NCBI GenBank assembly: GCA_964432985.1
Contig: CAYSPT010000031.1
Location: forward strand, 1 to 62,772
Source of the DNA: CAYSPT01 sp964432985
GTDB lineage: Bacteria; Muiribacteriota; CAYSPT01
Length of the DNA stretch: 62,772 nucleotides
Direction of reading: 5' to 3'
Position 1 is the stretch's first letter; the number at the start of each line of letters is the position of its first letter. The position numbers and the translations under genes were made by a program. The notes beneath the pieces were generated by a model that was not told the origin of the DNA, made no database searches, and worked only from the letters and a program-made list of their open reading frames with translations. Positions 1-8,703 of the stretch are shown piece by piece.

Positions 1-251
1 TTTCTCTCCCCGGTCATTACGTTGAGCGCTTCACGGCTGTGTCCCAGGGTGAAAAGATGCAGCCCCCCCGTTTTTGCCTGCTTCTTGCTCGTGGGGGTAA
101 ATGAAAAACCCAGGGTCTGAGCACAGCGCTGCATCTGCTGCATCCTGTCCAGTTTCTTTTTGTTTTCCAGGCGCATGAGAAACCATACGAGAACCACAAC
201 AAAGGCCACCAGGACAACAAAACCGGCTACTCCACTGAGAATCTCTACCAT
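1..251 (-). CDS. Membrane-anchored protein, N-terminal part only
   Basis: This reading frame starts at ATG 251 and runs off the left edge without a stop, so only about 83 residues are visible. They form one strong N-terminal transmembrane helix (about residues 4-24), then a basic stretch (RLENKKKLDRMQQMQRCAQ) and a soluble start (TLGFSFTP..., HLFTLGHSREALNVMTG). The 'FTLGHSREALNVM' part resembles bacterial proteins in which a membrane anchor precedes a small beta-rich domain of unknown function. The start lies 16 bp after the stop of the NapH-like gene, so it is probably the last visible gene of that operon. No function can be given. Confidence 0.6.
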   Translation of the reverse strand, partial: MVEILSGVAGFVVLVAFVVVLVWFLMRLENKKKLDRMQQMQRCAQTLGFSFTPTSKKQAKTGGLHLFTLGHSREALNVMTGER

Positions 252-267
252 TATCGGGCCCTTTCTT

Positions 268-1251
268 TCATTTATCTTCCTCTTCGACGGTGAACGCCGT
301 GAAATAGCTGTTCTTCCCGTTTTCGCACCGTCCGCACAAAAAGCACGACTCCGGCTCAAGACGCCCTCGTGAAAGCGCCCCGTAGACGCATTTCCCTTTT
401 GGTTTGACTCCCGGCGGAAACCACCGTCTGAGCAGGGAGACCCGCGACACCAGCGACAGGGTGGCGCCCAGGGGACAGAAGAACCGGCACCATGACAGGG
501 AGAAGACCATGGTGGCCAGGGAGACCCCGACCATGGCTACCAGCGAGGAGTAATCCGCCTCGTTTCCATACGCTACGCACCAGGGCTGGGTGGTGTAGAC
601 ACCGATAAACGTGATGGGAAACCACATGGACATGGAAAGGTACCGCACCCAGTGGTACCGGGTGGCCTGTTCTCGCCTCGGCACCAGGAAGAAAAGAAAA
701 ACCAGCAGCATCAGCGCCCAGATGGCTGCCATGAGTTCAGCGAAGTACTGGGTGGCCGGGCGAAAATAGATAGTGACATATGCGGTGATCAGGGTGACGA
801 TGACGAGAAAAAGCAGGGCCCCCTTCTTGCCGAACTTCCTTCGTTTCCAGAGCCGGTCGACGTTGCCGAGCAGTTCCAGGAAAAATCCCAGGGGGCAGAC
901 CCACCCGCAAAACACCCGGCCTCCAAGGAAAGCCGCGGAGATCACGATGGTGGGTATGATCAGGTTGCGAAACGCTTCGTCCTGGTTGGCTCCCAGGGCG
1001 TGAAACCCGAAGACCCATTCGCGGATGGCGCAGATACACAGGTGAAAGTACAGGACGAAAAAGAACAGCGAAACCGTCTGGGTGAGACGCCTGATGATAA
1101 AGAGCTTCTTGCCCTGGATGCGGTACGCCAGGATGATGGACAAACAGCACAGGACCAGCAGTGCCCCGACACAGAGCGCGTCGACCGCCATCCCTTCGAT
1201 GGGGAGCAGTATTTGTCCCAGCAGTTTGAACTGTTTCTGAAGGAAGTTCAT
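268..1251 (-). CDS. NapH/NosR-like membrane iron-sulfur protein
   Basis: Predicted 327-residue polytopic membrane protein with the paired cysteine motifs of the NapH/NosR/RdxA group: CGWVCPLG near residue 115 and CRFFCPLG near residue 262. A C-terminal cysteine cluster (CVYGAL... ESCFLCGRC) could hold a 4Fe-4S cluster. Known relatives pass electrons from membrane quinols to periplasmic partners or help build cofactors. The reading frame extends upstream, but the start chosen is ATG 1251 (MNFLQKQFKLL), because it overlaps the stop of the ABC ATPase by 4 bp (ATGA), typical of translational coupling. What it feeds electrons to is unknown. The link to an oxyanion transporter suggests a Mo/W enzyme or metal-cofactor pathway, which is inference. 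Confidence 0.8.
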   Translation of the reverse strand: MNFLQKQFKLLGQILLPIEGMAVDALCVGALLVLCCLSIILAYRIQGKKLFIIRRLTQTVSLFFFVLYFHLCICAIREWVFGFHALGANQDEAFRNLIIPTIVISAAFLGGRVFCGWVCPLGFFLELLGNVDRLWKRRKFGKKGALLFLVIVTLITAYVTIYFRPATQYFAELMAAIWALMLLVFLFFLVPRREQATRYHWVRYLSMSMWFPITFIGVYTTQPWCVAYGNEADYSSLVAMVGVSLATMVFSLSWCRFFCPLGATLSLVSRVSLLRRWFPPGVKPKGKCVYGALSRGRLEPESCFLCGRCENGKNSYFTAFTVEEEDK

Positions 1252-2285
1252 GAGGATTCCTCCAGGAAGGTGATACGGCTGGTGTCTATCCGGCAGCGTA
1301 CCTGGTCCCCGATATGGAAGCGCTCCGCCTGGTCCCACGAAAGGATGGCCCCCAGCACCTGCTTGCCGAGCGACACTTCCGCCAGGGTCTGTCCCTCCCG
1401 CCTGAGCAGAAGCCGGAGTTCCCCGATAGCGGTACACGATCCACCTTCGGCNNNNNNNNNNNNNNNNNNNNNNNNNNNNNNNNNNNNNNNNNNNNNNNNN
1501 NNNNNNNNNNNNNNNNNNNNNNNNNNNNNNNNNNNNNNNNNNNNNNNNNNNCCGCTGCTGACAGTGCCTGCTATGATCGACTTGAGTCCGAGAAATTTAA
1601 CTGCTTCATAAGAGCTTGGTGACGTGACCAGGTCGTCGAAACTGGACTGCTGAAGCAGACGCCCGTTCCACAGGAAGAGCACCCGGTCGGAGAGCACCGA
1701 GGCTTCTTCGCGGTCGTGGGTGACGTGAATGATGGTCATGTCATGGTTCCGCTGCAGAATCTTGAAGATGGAGAACAGCTCTTCCCGGGTGGAAAAATCC
1801 AGTGAGGCGAAGGGCTCATCCATCAAGAGCAGTTGGGGTTGCAGCACCAGGGTCCTGGCCAGGATAATCTTCTGCTGCTCGCCCCCGCTGAGGTTGATGA
1901 CGCTTCTGCGCCGCATCAGGTGCCTGAGATCGAGCAGGCCGGTGATCCAGCGCAGGCGCTCCTGCTTTTCAGCTGCCGTCAGCTCCGCGTACCTGAGACC
2001 GAAGGCAATGTTGTCCTTAACTGAGAGGTGCGGAAACAGGTAGCCCGCCTGGTAGATCATGCCGATTCCCCGGTTCTCCGGGGCCAGTTCCGTGACGTCG
2101 ATTTCTCCCACCGAAACGATTCCGCTCGTTGTGGGCGCCACGCCGGTTATGGTTTCCAGCAGCTTGGTCTTGCCCGCTCCGCAGGGCCCCAGCAGCACGG
2201 TGTAATCTCCTGCTTCGGCTCGAAAGCTAATGCCCTTCAGTGCGAACGATCCGAAAACAGCCGACAGGTTTGTCACCTCAAGCAT
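1248..2285 (-). CDS. ABC transporter ATPase, molybdate/tungstate type
   Basis: ATP-binding subunit of an importer of the ModC/WtpC/CysA group. Walker A is GPCGAGKT (ending at residue 40), the signature LSGGEQQ (about 132-138), and Walker B LLLMDEP with D156 and the following SLD. The C-terminus carries a TOBE-like oxyanion-sensing segment (AEGGSCTAIGELRLLL). A 100-N gap falls between the ATPase and TOBE parts after about residue 245. Both sides read in the same frame with the run as drawn, but the true gap length is unknown. The start overlaps the permease stop by 8 bp. The substrate is inferred from family resemblance and the permease, not proven. Confidence 0.85.
   Translation of the reverse strand: MLEVTNLSAVFGSFALKGISFRAEAGDYTVLLGPCGAGKTKLLETITGVAPTTSGIVSVGEIDVTELAPENRGIGMIYQAGYLFPHLSVKDNIAFGLRYAELTAAEKQERLRWITGLLDLRHLMRRRSVINLSGGEQQKIILARTLVLQPQLLLMDEPFASLDFSTREELFSIFKILQRNHDMTIIHVTHDREEASVLSDRVLFLWNGRLLQQSSFDDLVTSPSSYEAVKFLGLKSIIAGTVSSXXXXXXXXXXXXXXXXXXXXXXXXXXXXXXXXXXAEGGSCTAIGELRLLLRREGQTLAEVSLGKQVLGAILSWDQAERFHIGDQVRCRIDTSRITFLEESS
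1452..1551. other. Assembly gap (100 N) inside the ABC ATPase gene
   Basis: Exactly 100 N, the usual placeholder for a scaffold gap of unknown size. Its flanks show no obvious shared sequence, unlike the gap at 7384-7483. It falls where the TOBE domain begins (left product side SIIAGTVSS, right side AEGGSCTAIG), so probably only a few codons are missing. Confidence 0.98.
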
Positions 2286-3552
2286 GGGTGGTCACCTCCC
2301 GGGTGGTGTACCTGAAAACGGGGCGGTACCGTGTCCAGCGAAGCAGCACGAACAACCATACGCAGAAAATCAGGAACAGGATGGAAAACGGTTGTGTTTC
2401 CCGCAGCCCGAAGGAGGCGAAGAGCTCCCAGGTATACACCGACAGCACCCGGGGATAGGGGGCGATGATCATGATACTGCCGAACTCGCTCACCGCCCGG
2501 GCCCAGCTCAGGATGGCTCCGTCGAAGATGGCCCCCAGCGCCAGCGGCAGGCTCACCCGGAAGAAGGTGCTGCCGGGGGAAGCCCCCAGGACCCGGCTCA
2601 CGTTTTCCATCTCAACCGGTATCTGCTCGAAGGCGTTCATGGCCGCCCTGACTAAAAACGGGAAACTCACGAACACCTGGCAGAAGATGACCCCCAGCAT
2701 GGTCCCCGACACCCCGAGCCCGTACCGCTCCAGGAAGATTCCCAGGGGCGCCTTGGGACCGGCCAGCACCAGGGCGGCGATGGCCACCACCGACTGGGGC
2801 ACCAAAATAGGTATGTCAATAAGGCTGTCCATGATTTTCCGCCCGGGAAACCGGAATCGGACCATGGCGTATGACAGCGGTACGCCGAAGAGCACCACGA
2901 TGAGCGTGGACACCGTCGAGGAGAGCACCGTGTTGAAAAGCGCGTCTCTGAACGCCGGTTCGTGCAGGGTGAGAAACAGGGTCTGCGGCGAGTTTTGAAG
3001 TGACAGGAAGATAAGCGGCAGCAACAGCACGAACAGGAGAATGATGCCGGCAAACAAGAACACGGAAACCAGGGCGGAATTCCTCTGCCACCGCACTTTT
3101 CTGAAGATGAAAAAGATGAACGCTGCGAAAATGAAGACGGGAAACCAGTAAAAGGGCAGGAATATCAGCGAGAAGAGGAGCAGGAAAAACAGCAGCCTGC
3201 CCATCTTGATGTGAAATACCGCCGCGTAGAAAAGCACGAACAGCGGGTAGAGAAGCAGCTCGCGGGCCACCACATGCAGCAGCACCAGCACCACCAGGTA
3301 CCCGGCGGGAAACACCGTTTTTTCCAGGTGACTGTACCGCGGCCAGCAGAGGTAACCGGTGACCACCAGGACCGCGTGGACCAGGCACAAAAACACCAGC
3401 AGCCCGGTGGAGACGGATTCACCCGTGGAGAAGTCCTTCCGGAAAAAAAGAACAGTGACGGCAAGTGCCGCCAGGACGGCGACGGCCGCTATGAGCGGGG
3501 ATCTATTTTTTCGGATACTCTCCGTTACAGGTCTTGCTTGATTTTCTTCCAT
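2278..3552 (-). CDS. ABC permease, molybdate/tungstate type, extended N-terminus
   Basis: Predicted 424-residue inner-membrane permease. The C-terminal ~250 residues are a normal binding-protein-dependent permease domain with the EAA-loop region (RVLGASPGSTFFRVSLPLA), followed by SWARAVSEFG and APYPRVLSVYTWELFASFGL, close to the ARALSEFG / YYP... IYERF...FGL pattern of WtpB/ModB proteins. Ahead of it are about 165 extra residues forming some five hydrophobic helices, which ordinary WtpB/ModB (about 230-260 residues) lack. The gene overlaps the upstream secreted-protein gene by 28 bp and the ATPase gene by 8 bp. No classical substrate-binding protein is visible in the window. Confidence 0.82.
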   Translation of the reverse strand: MEENQARPVTESIRKNRSPLIAAVAVLAALAVTVLFFRKDFSTGESVSTGLLVFLCLVHAVLVVTGYLCWPRYSHLEKTVFPAGYLVVLVLLHVVARELLLYPLFVLFYAAVFHIKMGRLLFFLLLFSLIFLPFYWFPVFIFAAFIFFIFRKVRWQRNSALVSVFLFAGIILLFVLLLPLIFLSLQNSPQTLFLTLHEPAFRDALFNTVLSSTVSTLIVVLFGVPLSYAMVRFRFPGRKIMDSLIDIPILVPQSVVAIAALVLAGPKAPLGIFLERYGLGVSGTMLGVIFCQVFVSFPFLVRAAMNAFEQIPVEMENVSRVLGASPGSTFFRVSLPLALGAIFDGAILSWARAVSEFGSIMIIAPYPRVLSVYTWELFASFGLRETQPFSILFLIFCVWLFVLLRWTRYRPVFRYTTREVTTHA

Positions 3553-4343
3553 CGAAGTTCGGCCGGTTCTCCTTTGTCTTCAAACCACCTCAGGTTGAGG
3601 ATCATGTTCTCGTGGATGCTGATTATTCTGGCTGCAGCCGGAAGCTTTTTTTTGAGCTCGCTGTCCGGCAGGGTAAGAAAGGCTTCGAGTTGCGCGGAAA
3701 TATCTTCGGTGTTCTTCCCTATGGCCCGTTCCCGGGGATCGGCCGGGATCATCGTGTTGACGATCTGGTCAACTTTTGCTTTGAGCTTGACGGCTGATTC
3801 CCGTATCTCGGGAGCTTCGGCGTCTTTAACGGCTATCAGTTCACCGTAAATCATTCGCGGGTCGATTCGGCCGCGGTTCTTGTAGATGTCCAGAAAAATC
3901 CCCTCGATGGCCCATACGGTATCGTGAAACCGCTCCTGGTCTCCGGCCTGGGCTTTTCTCTTAAGGGCGGAAAAAAGCGTCAGCAGCCAGTTGTAGTGCT
4001 CCTTCCACCGTGTAAGGTCAAAAAAGAAGGCCGGCGGTTTCTCTTCGCCGTACTGCTCCTTGAGCTTCTCCCATTCATCGAAAGCCTGCTGAATGTCCTC
4101 CAGGGAGAGGTCTACTTCCTCTCCCTTGCTGATGGGAACGGCTTTTAAACGCAGAACACGGTCTATGGTGCGGACCGCTTCAGAAAAAACCGGGTCGGCC
4201 TCCTGGAATGCCAGGAGTATGCTGAGTTCCACCGAGCACGCGTCGGCAGCCGGGACAAAAGCGGTAGAGAAACACAGCCAGGATACAAGCACGATAAGCG
4301 GGAACCGCAGGGAATAACGGGAAGATGACAAAACGGGACTCAT
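3525..4343 (-). CDS. Secreted alpha-helical protein heading the transporter operon
   Basis: I do not recognise a family. The predicted product is 272 residues with a signal peptide (hydrophobic FPLIVLVSWLCFSTAFV, then AADACS) and a soluble, charged, mostly helical body (LSLEDIQQAFDEWEKLKEQ; SAVKLKAKVDQIVNTM). I chose ATG 4343 (MSPVLSSSRY), which has AAGGA about 7 nt upstream, over ATG 4367, which has no ribosome site. It does not look like a two-lobed substrate-binding protein. Its position first in an operon with an ABC importer and a NapH-like protein suggests a periplasmic partner (metal, heme or substrate binding), which is inference. Confidence 0.65.
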   Translation of the reverse strand: MSPVLSSSRYSLRFPLIVLVSWLCFSTAFVPAADACSVELSILLAFQEADPVFSEAVRTIDRVLRLKAVPISKGEEVDLSLEDIQQAFDEWEKLKEQYGEEKPPAFFFDLTRWKEHYNWLLTLFSALKRKAQAGDQERFHDTVWAIEGIFLDIYKNRGRIDPRMIYGELIAVKDAEAPEIRESAVKLKAKVDQIVNTMIPADPRERAIGKNTEDISAQLEAFLTLPDSELKKKLPAAARIISIHENMILNLRWFEDKGEPAELRWKKIKQDL

Positions 4344-4473
4344 AGGTTTATCCTTGTCCTTCCACATTGTGTGAAGTGCCGTTCAGAGAAGCCCATCTTG
4401 GACCGGCGCTTGACTTTTATTATAGATTTACCTACCATAACATACGTATATACAATAAAAATGTTGTACAAGC

Positions 4474-4521
4474 TTCGGCGTTTAAAAGGCAATGTAACAT
4501 CGCCTAATTTAAAACGCCGAA
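4474..4521. repeat. Hairpin 1 of a tandem inverted-repeat element
   Basis: Outer arms TTCGGCGTTTAAA (4474-4486) and TTTAAAACGCCGAA (4508-4521) are complementary apart from one extra A. Inner arms AGGC (4487-4490) and GCCT (4502-4505) extend the stem around a loop AATGTAACATC. The word TGTAACATCGCC recurs as TGTTACATCGCC at 4594-4605. Confidence 0.8.
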
Positions 4522-4549
4522 TGCAACGTCTATCACGAGCAGATGCGCC

Positions 4550-4591
4550 GGCGTTTAAAGCAGCAATCGAACATCGTCTGCATTAAACGCC
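4550..4591. repeat. Hairpin 2 of the tandem inverted-repeat element
   Basis: Arms GGCGTTTAAAGCAG (4550-4563) and CTGCATTAAACGCC (4578-4591) pair with a single mismatch. The arm core GGCGTTTAAA and the loop word AACATCG match hairpin 1, so the two hairpins are related. Together they lie 70-190 bp upstream of hfq and could act as an RNA structure in its leader, a transcription attenuator, or a copy of a dispersed genomic repeat. Confidence 0.8.
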
Positions 4592-4660
4592 GTTTGTTAC
4601 ATCGCCAAAAGTTAATGTAACATGGTATTATAACATTAATCGAAGCCATTCGCCTCATGG

Positions 4661-5305
4661 ATGGAAGTGGAACAATTGAATCCAGTATACAACCTGCAAG
4701 AACGTTTTCTGTTGAAAATGCGCAAAAGGAAAGCTCCGGTATCCGTTTTTCTGTGTAACGGAGTGAGGGTTGACGGCCGGGTGACCGGATATGACCAGTT
4801 CACCGTGGTGGTAGAGTCGAAAGGCCGTCAGATGCAGCTATTCAAATCAGCTATCACCACTATTTCCGGACCTGGAAATATAGATGTTTTTGATGATCGT
4901 CCGGAAGGACGTTCGGGACCGCGTTCCGGAGGCGGAGGAAGGTTCCGCCGGGGAAGCGGGCGGAATGACCGGCGCCCCGGCCGCCCTTCAGACCGGAGAC
5001 CATCGCGGGACTCAAACAGACCATCGCGGGACTCAAACNNNNNNNNNNNNNNNNNNNNNNNNNNNNNNNNNNNNNNNNNNNNNNNNNNNNNNNNNNNNNN
5101 NNNNNNNNNNNNNNNNNNNNNNNNNNNNNNNNNNNNNNCGCGGGACTCAAACCGTCCGCCGCGGAGTACGGACCGGCGTCCATCGCGGGACTCAAACCGT
5201 CCGCCCGACAGGTATTCCGGCCCGCGCTCCAATCAGCAGTCAACCGGACGTTCGGATTATCGGGACCGGCGGCCGCCGCATAACCCGCGCGGCTCCCGGG
5301 AGTGA
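4661..5305 (+). CDS. hfq: RNA chaperone Hfq with long repetitive basic tail
   Basis: Residues about 8-70 are a clear Hfq/Sm-like fold: NLQERFLLKMRKRKAPVSVF, then LCNGVRVDGRVTGYDQFTVV (Sm1) and the Sm2 strand QLFKSAITTIS. In bacteria Hfq forms hexamers that bind small RNAs and A-rich mRNA parts. The core is followed by an unusual disordered tail: a Gly/Arg stretch (SGPRSGGGGRFRRGSGRND), then repeats of RDSNRPSR/RDSNRPPR, ending DYRDRRPPHNPRGSRE. A 100-N gap interrupts the repeats, so tail length is unknown. Joining on the 14 bp shared by both gap edges would leave about 176 residues in frame. ATG 4661 is chosen; no good ribosome site is visible. The next gene follows after 16 bp. Confidence 0.9.
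   Translation: MEVEQLNPVYNLQERFLLKMRKRKAPVSVFLCNGVRVDGRVTGYDQFTVVVESKGRQMQLFKSAITTISGPGNIDVFDDRPEGRSGPRSGGGGRFRRGSGRNDRRPGRPSDRRPSRDSNRPSRDSNXXXXXXXXXXXXXXXXXXXXXXXXXXXXXXXXXXRDSNRPPRSTDRRPSRDSNRPPDRYSGPRSNQQSTGRSDYRDRRPPHNPRGSRE
5039..5138. other. Assembly gap (100 N) within the hfq tail repeats
   Basis: The base runs on both sides of the N block end or begin with CGCGGGACTCAAAC, the DNA repeat that encodes RDSN. The assembler evidently broke at this tandem repeat, so the number of repeats and the true protein length are undetermined. Confidence 0.97.
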
Positions 5306-5321
5306 GCAGGAGGAACAGAGT

Positions 5322-8300
5322 TTGAGTGATTCAGGCGGAAGCGCGGATCTTCTTTCTCACATCGAAGACATTCTGCGGGAAAACGAGAAATACACCAAGA
5401 TGCTCCTCAGGGAGCGCAATGTCAACAAGCTCATCAGCAATATCGAACTCGCCGGCGAAGTAGGAGATGTGCGCGCTCTCTACCCCGTCCTCGATGTTTT
5501 GAGCCTGACCAGCAACAAGCGGGTTATCGCCACCGCCCTCAACACCCTGGGTAAACTGGGTGACACCACCATCATTCCCGTAATGGCCGAGTATCTCTAT
5601 GATGACAATTCCCGGGTACGGGCCAACGCGGTGGAAGCTCTCGGGCGGATGGGACATCCCAAAATAGTGCGGCTGGTAGTTCCGTTTCTAAAGGATCCCG
5701 ACAACCGGGTGCGGGCCAACGCCGCCAAGGCATTGTGGAAGTTCGGACGTGAAGAAATAATCTCGACTCTCAAGGGGATGCTCGGTTCCGGCTCTCCCCG
5801 CATGAGGGCCAGTGCCGTGTACGCCCTGACTGAAATGGGAGACGAAACCGTAATCCCCCTGGTGAAACGGGGACTCAAGGACCCGGACAAGCGGGTCAGG
5901 GAAGTGGCTGCCCGGTGCTTGAAACAACTGGAGAAAAAATTCAGGACCCGGGATGCACTGGTGGCTCGGTACGGCCGCGAGGGAATGCCCTCCACTTCGG
6001 GGCACGGTGCCGAACAATTGTCCTCGGGTCCAATCGCCGTGGAGTCCCTGGCAGAGCCTGCACCGGAAGTTAAATTGGCTGAATCGATACCGGTGGAAAT
6101 AGCACGGCCCGCAGTAGAGCCGGCGAAACCTGAAACAATCGAGCCGCCTGAAATAGATATACCGAAGAAGACGGTGAAACCGAAAAAGACGGCGGAGCCG
6201 ACCCTCGAAGAACCGGAAATCACAATCGTCACATCCGCCGAGCCCGAGGCGAAAGAATCAGCCTCCGGTGAGTGGAACGAGCTTATGGAGATGGTTTCGA
6301 AAGCCGAAGCCCGGGTGAAACAGCGGGAAGAATCCGCATCCAGGGCCGATACGTTTGTGATGGACGAGCCCGATCTCACCGACCTCGCCGAACTGGAATT
6401 TCCCGAAACAGACCGTCCCGAACCTCTGGTGGATGAAATCGATTTTTCGGACCTGGAACGGGTCATGACAGAGGGGATGCCATCCGCTCCCGTAAAGACG
6501 ACGCCGGAACAAGCCGCTCCTGCTCCGCCGCCGGCACCAACGGCCCCACCCCCTGTCAAAGCCGAAGAGGAGGTGACCTTTCCCGAGCCCGAAGTTCTGC
6601 CTGAAAAGCCGCCCGAGGCAGAGCCTGCCACCGAGGCGGAAGCCCCTCACCCGGAGCCGCCACCGGCCCCTGCCGCTGAGGAACCGGATGACGATCATGA
6701 CGGAATTCCCCTTGAACCCAAGCTGCTGGAGCGCCTGGCAGAAATTGACACGCTGGTTCAGGACGCGGCGGAGTTCATGGCCAAGGTCTCCGACGAAGAA
6801 AACACCGTCCGCAAGGTAAATGTCATCGAAATGGCGGGGAAAGTAGGCGATCCAAAGGCGCTGCTGCCTATCCTGGACTTGTTGCAGGTAGAGACGAACG
6901 AGCGGGTCATTGCTGTCGGTCTTAAAGCCGTCGGATCCATGGGAGACGAAGCGGTGGTCCCGTTCCTGATGGAATATGTTACACACTCCAGCGCCAGAAT
7001 CCGGGCCGCCGCCCTGGAGGGCCTGGACACCATTACTCATCCCAGTGGAATCAGGGGAATAATACCATTACTGATTGACTCGAACGTCATGGTCCGGGCC
7101 AAGGCTGCCAAGGCCATATGGCAGTTCGAGAAGGATGATATCATCGACGTGCTGGAAACTATCGTGGACGCCGGCACGAAAGATGAAAAGATCGCCTCTC
7201 TGCACGCGCTGGAAAAGATGGGCGGGGACCGGACCACCGAGCTGCTGGAGCAGTTGCAGCAGTGCGGTGACACCATGGTGGAACGCGAAGCCCGCAGTGT
7301 CCTGTCTCGTATTAAGCAGGATCAGGAAAGAAAAGACCGCTACCAGAAGCCGGCCTCACCCATCGCTGCTGCTCCTGCCCCGGNNNNNNNNNNNNNNNNN
7401 NNNNNNNNNNNNNNNNNNNNNNNNNNNNNNNNNNNNNNNNNNNNNNNNNNNNNNNNNNNNNNNNNNNNNNNNNNNNNNNNNNNAGAAAAGACCGCTACCA
7501 GAAGCCGGCCTCACCCATCGCTGCTGCTCCTGCCCCGGTGACCGCAGCTCCGGCGGTCGCAGCGAAACCTGCGAAGACCATGGTTAAAAAATCGAGGTCT
7601 GCTGTACGGCAGGCCCCTGTCCCCGTTGCTGGTGCCCAGACGTATCCGGTACCGATAACGGCAGCGAAATCCGGCGGGTTCATGAAAGGATTGTTCAAGT
7701 GGATCATGATCGGTGTGGGGGGAGGACTTGTCATCGGCGTGCTGCTGATTATCGGTGTCAACATCAAGGACGCCATGTTCCCCGATCAGCCTAAGCGAAG
7801 CCGTGACCGCGACGAGGATGTCACGGCGACGAGAGATTCCGGAACCGGTACGTCCTCTCCATCCCGTACAACCACTCGTGACAGGGAGATGAACAAATTA
7901 GCCGAGCGCCTGAAACCGTTCATGCGGGGCGCTGCCTTTGCCGTGGGTGAGGTGACCAGGGACGGCAAGCGAATACGTATTATCGGCAAAAAGCTGGAAT
8001 CCGACGCCAGGGTAAATGTTTTTCTCGACCAGCTCCCCAGAGAAACGGTGATCATCATCCCCAAACCCGGCGGTGTCATCATGGTGCACGGGGAGAAAAT
8101 CGGACTGGCCAAGCGGTTTCTGGGAAAAGATGTGCTGCTGATCAGCTCCGAAGCGGGGGGATCATCCGATTCGGCGGGTGAAACTCCCTCCTCCTCCACT
8201 TCGTCAGAGACGGGATCTTCAACGCCGAGTTCTTCTACCTCGTCCATGAGCGGTTCTGATGTGAACATTGAAATGTCCATGTTCTACGGCAGCCTTATCA

Positions 8301-8623
8301 AGGCCTGGAACGAACGGGATCTTGACGCTTTGATGCGTCATTACTCCAAGCGGTTTTCGGGACAGGGCAACGATTTTGACAGCATGAAGGACAGCTATCT
8401 GACCGAGTTTGAAATCGCCGGGGACATTGAGATGCACATGCTGAATGAGAAAAATAAAAAGTCCGGTGACAGCATCAAGCACACCGCCACGTTCTACTTC
8501 GAAGGAGCGTCGGCGGACGGGTTCCAGGCAGACAAGGAGAACACGCTCACCAGGAGGATGGACACCCTGAAACGCGAGAACAACGACTGGAGAATCGTGG
8601 AATCCGAGGACATTCTGGAGTAG
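5322..8623 (+). CDS. Membrane-spanning HEAT-repeat protein with NTF2-like C-terminus
   Basis: Starts at TTG 5322 (LSDSGGSADLL), 8 nt after a perfect AGGAGG and 16 bp after hfq. Two homologous HEAT-repeat arrays (about residues 5-210 and 470-670; e.g. NSRVRANAVEALGRMGHP, SSARIRAAALEGL) flank a Pro/Glu/Ala-rich linker. A second linker leads to one transmembrane helix (about 735-763, FKWIMIGVGGGLVIGVLLII) and an outer part ending in an NTF2/SnoaL-like domain (about 933-1048, MFYGSLIKAWNERDLDALM). The drawn sequence is split by an N gap, but its flanks are the same 55 bp. Joining 7383 to 7539 keeps the frame and gives one 1,048-residue protein. The role is probably a cytoplasmic scaffold tied to the membrane. 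A link to Hfq is inferred from adjacency only. Confidence 0.85.
7384..7483. other. Spurious assembly gap (100 N) with 55-bp duplicated flanks
   Basis: The 55 bases before the gap (7329-7383) are identical to the 55 bases after it (7484-7538). These look like overlapping contig ends that the scaffolder failed to merge, not a biological repeat. Removing the N run and one copy restores a continuous frame in the HEAT-repeat gene. Confidence 0.95.
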
Positions 8624-8703
8624 TGTTCACAAGCCCGGTGTACAAAATTTTCAAAATTTCTCTTTCCTCTTCTTTTATTCAAGGGATAGAATGGTTTTTT
8701 AAG

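Larger units (their letters stand above)
4344..4660. other. AT-rich divergent intergenic region
   Basis: About 317 bp between the minus-strand transporter operon and plus-strand hfq. It must hold promoters for both. It starts AT-rich (4405-4465, with CATACGTATATACAATAAAA) and then carries two tandem hairpins (4474-4521 and 4550-4591, listed separately) and repeated TGTWACATCGCC / ATGTAACAT words. I see no tRNA and no convincing small ORF. An open frame of about 71 codons at 4371-4586 reads through the hairpins and is probably chance. Confidence 0.6.

Noticed and set aside
652..1611. 319-codon plus-strand ORF opposite the NapH-like and ATPase genes
   Set aside because: It lies antisense to genes with clear catalytic motifs and spans the N gap. 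No recognisable protein features.
4371..4586. 71-codon ORF in the hfq upstream region
   Set aside because: It passes through the tandem hairpins, has no ribosome site and looks like chance.
7075..7587. Alternative frames at the third N gap suggesting a frameshifted HEAT gene
   Set aside because: They come from counting 100 N and a duplicated 55 bp as real sequence. The frame is continuous when the overlap is merged.
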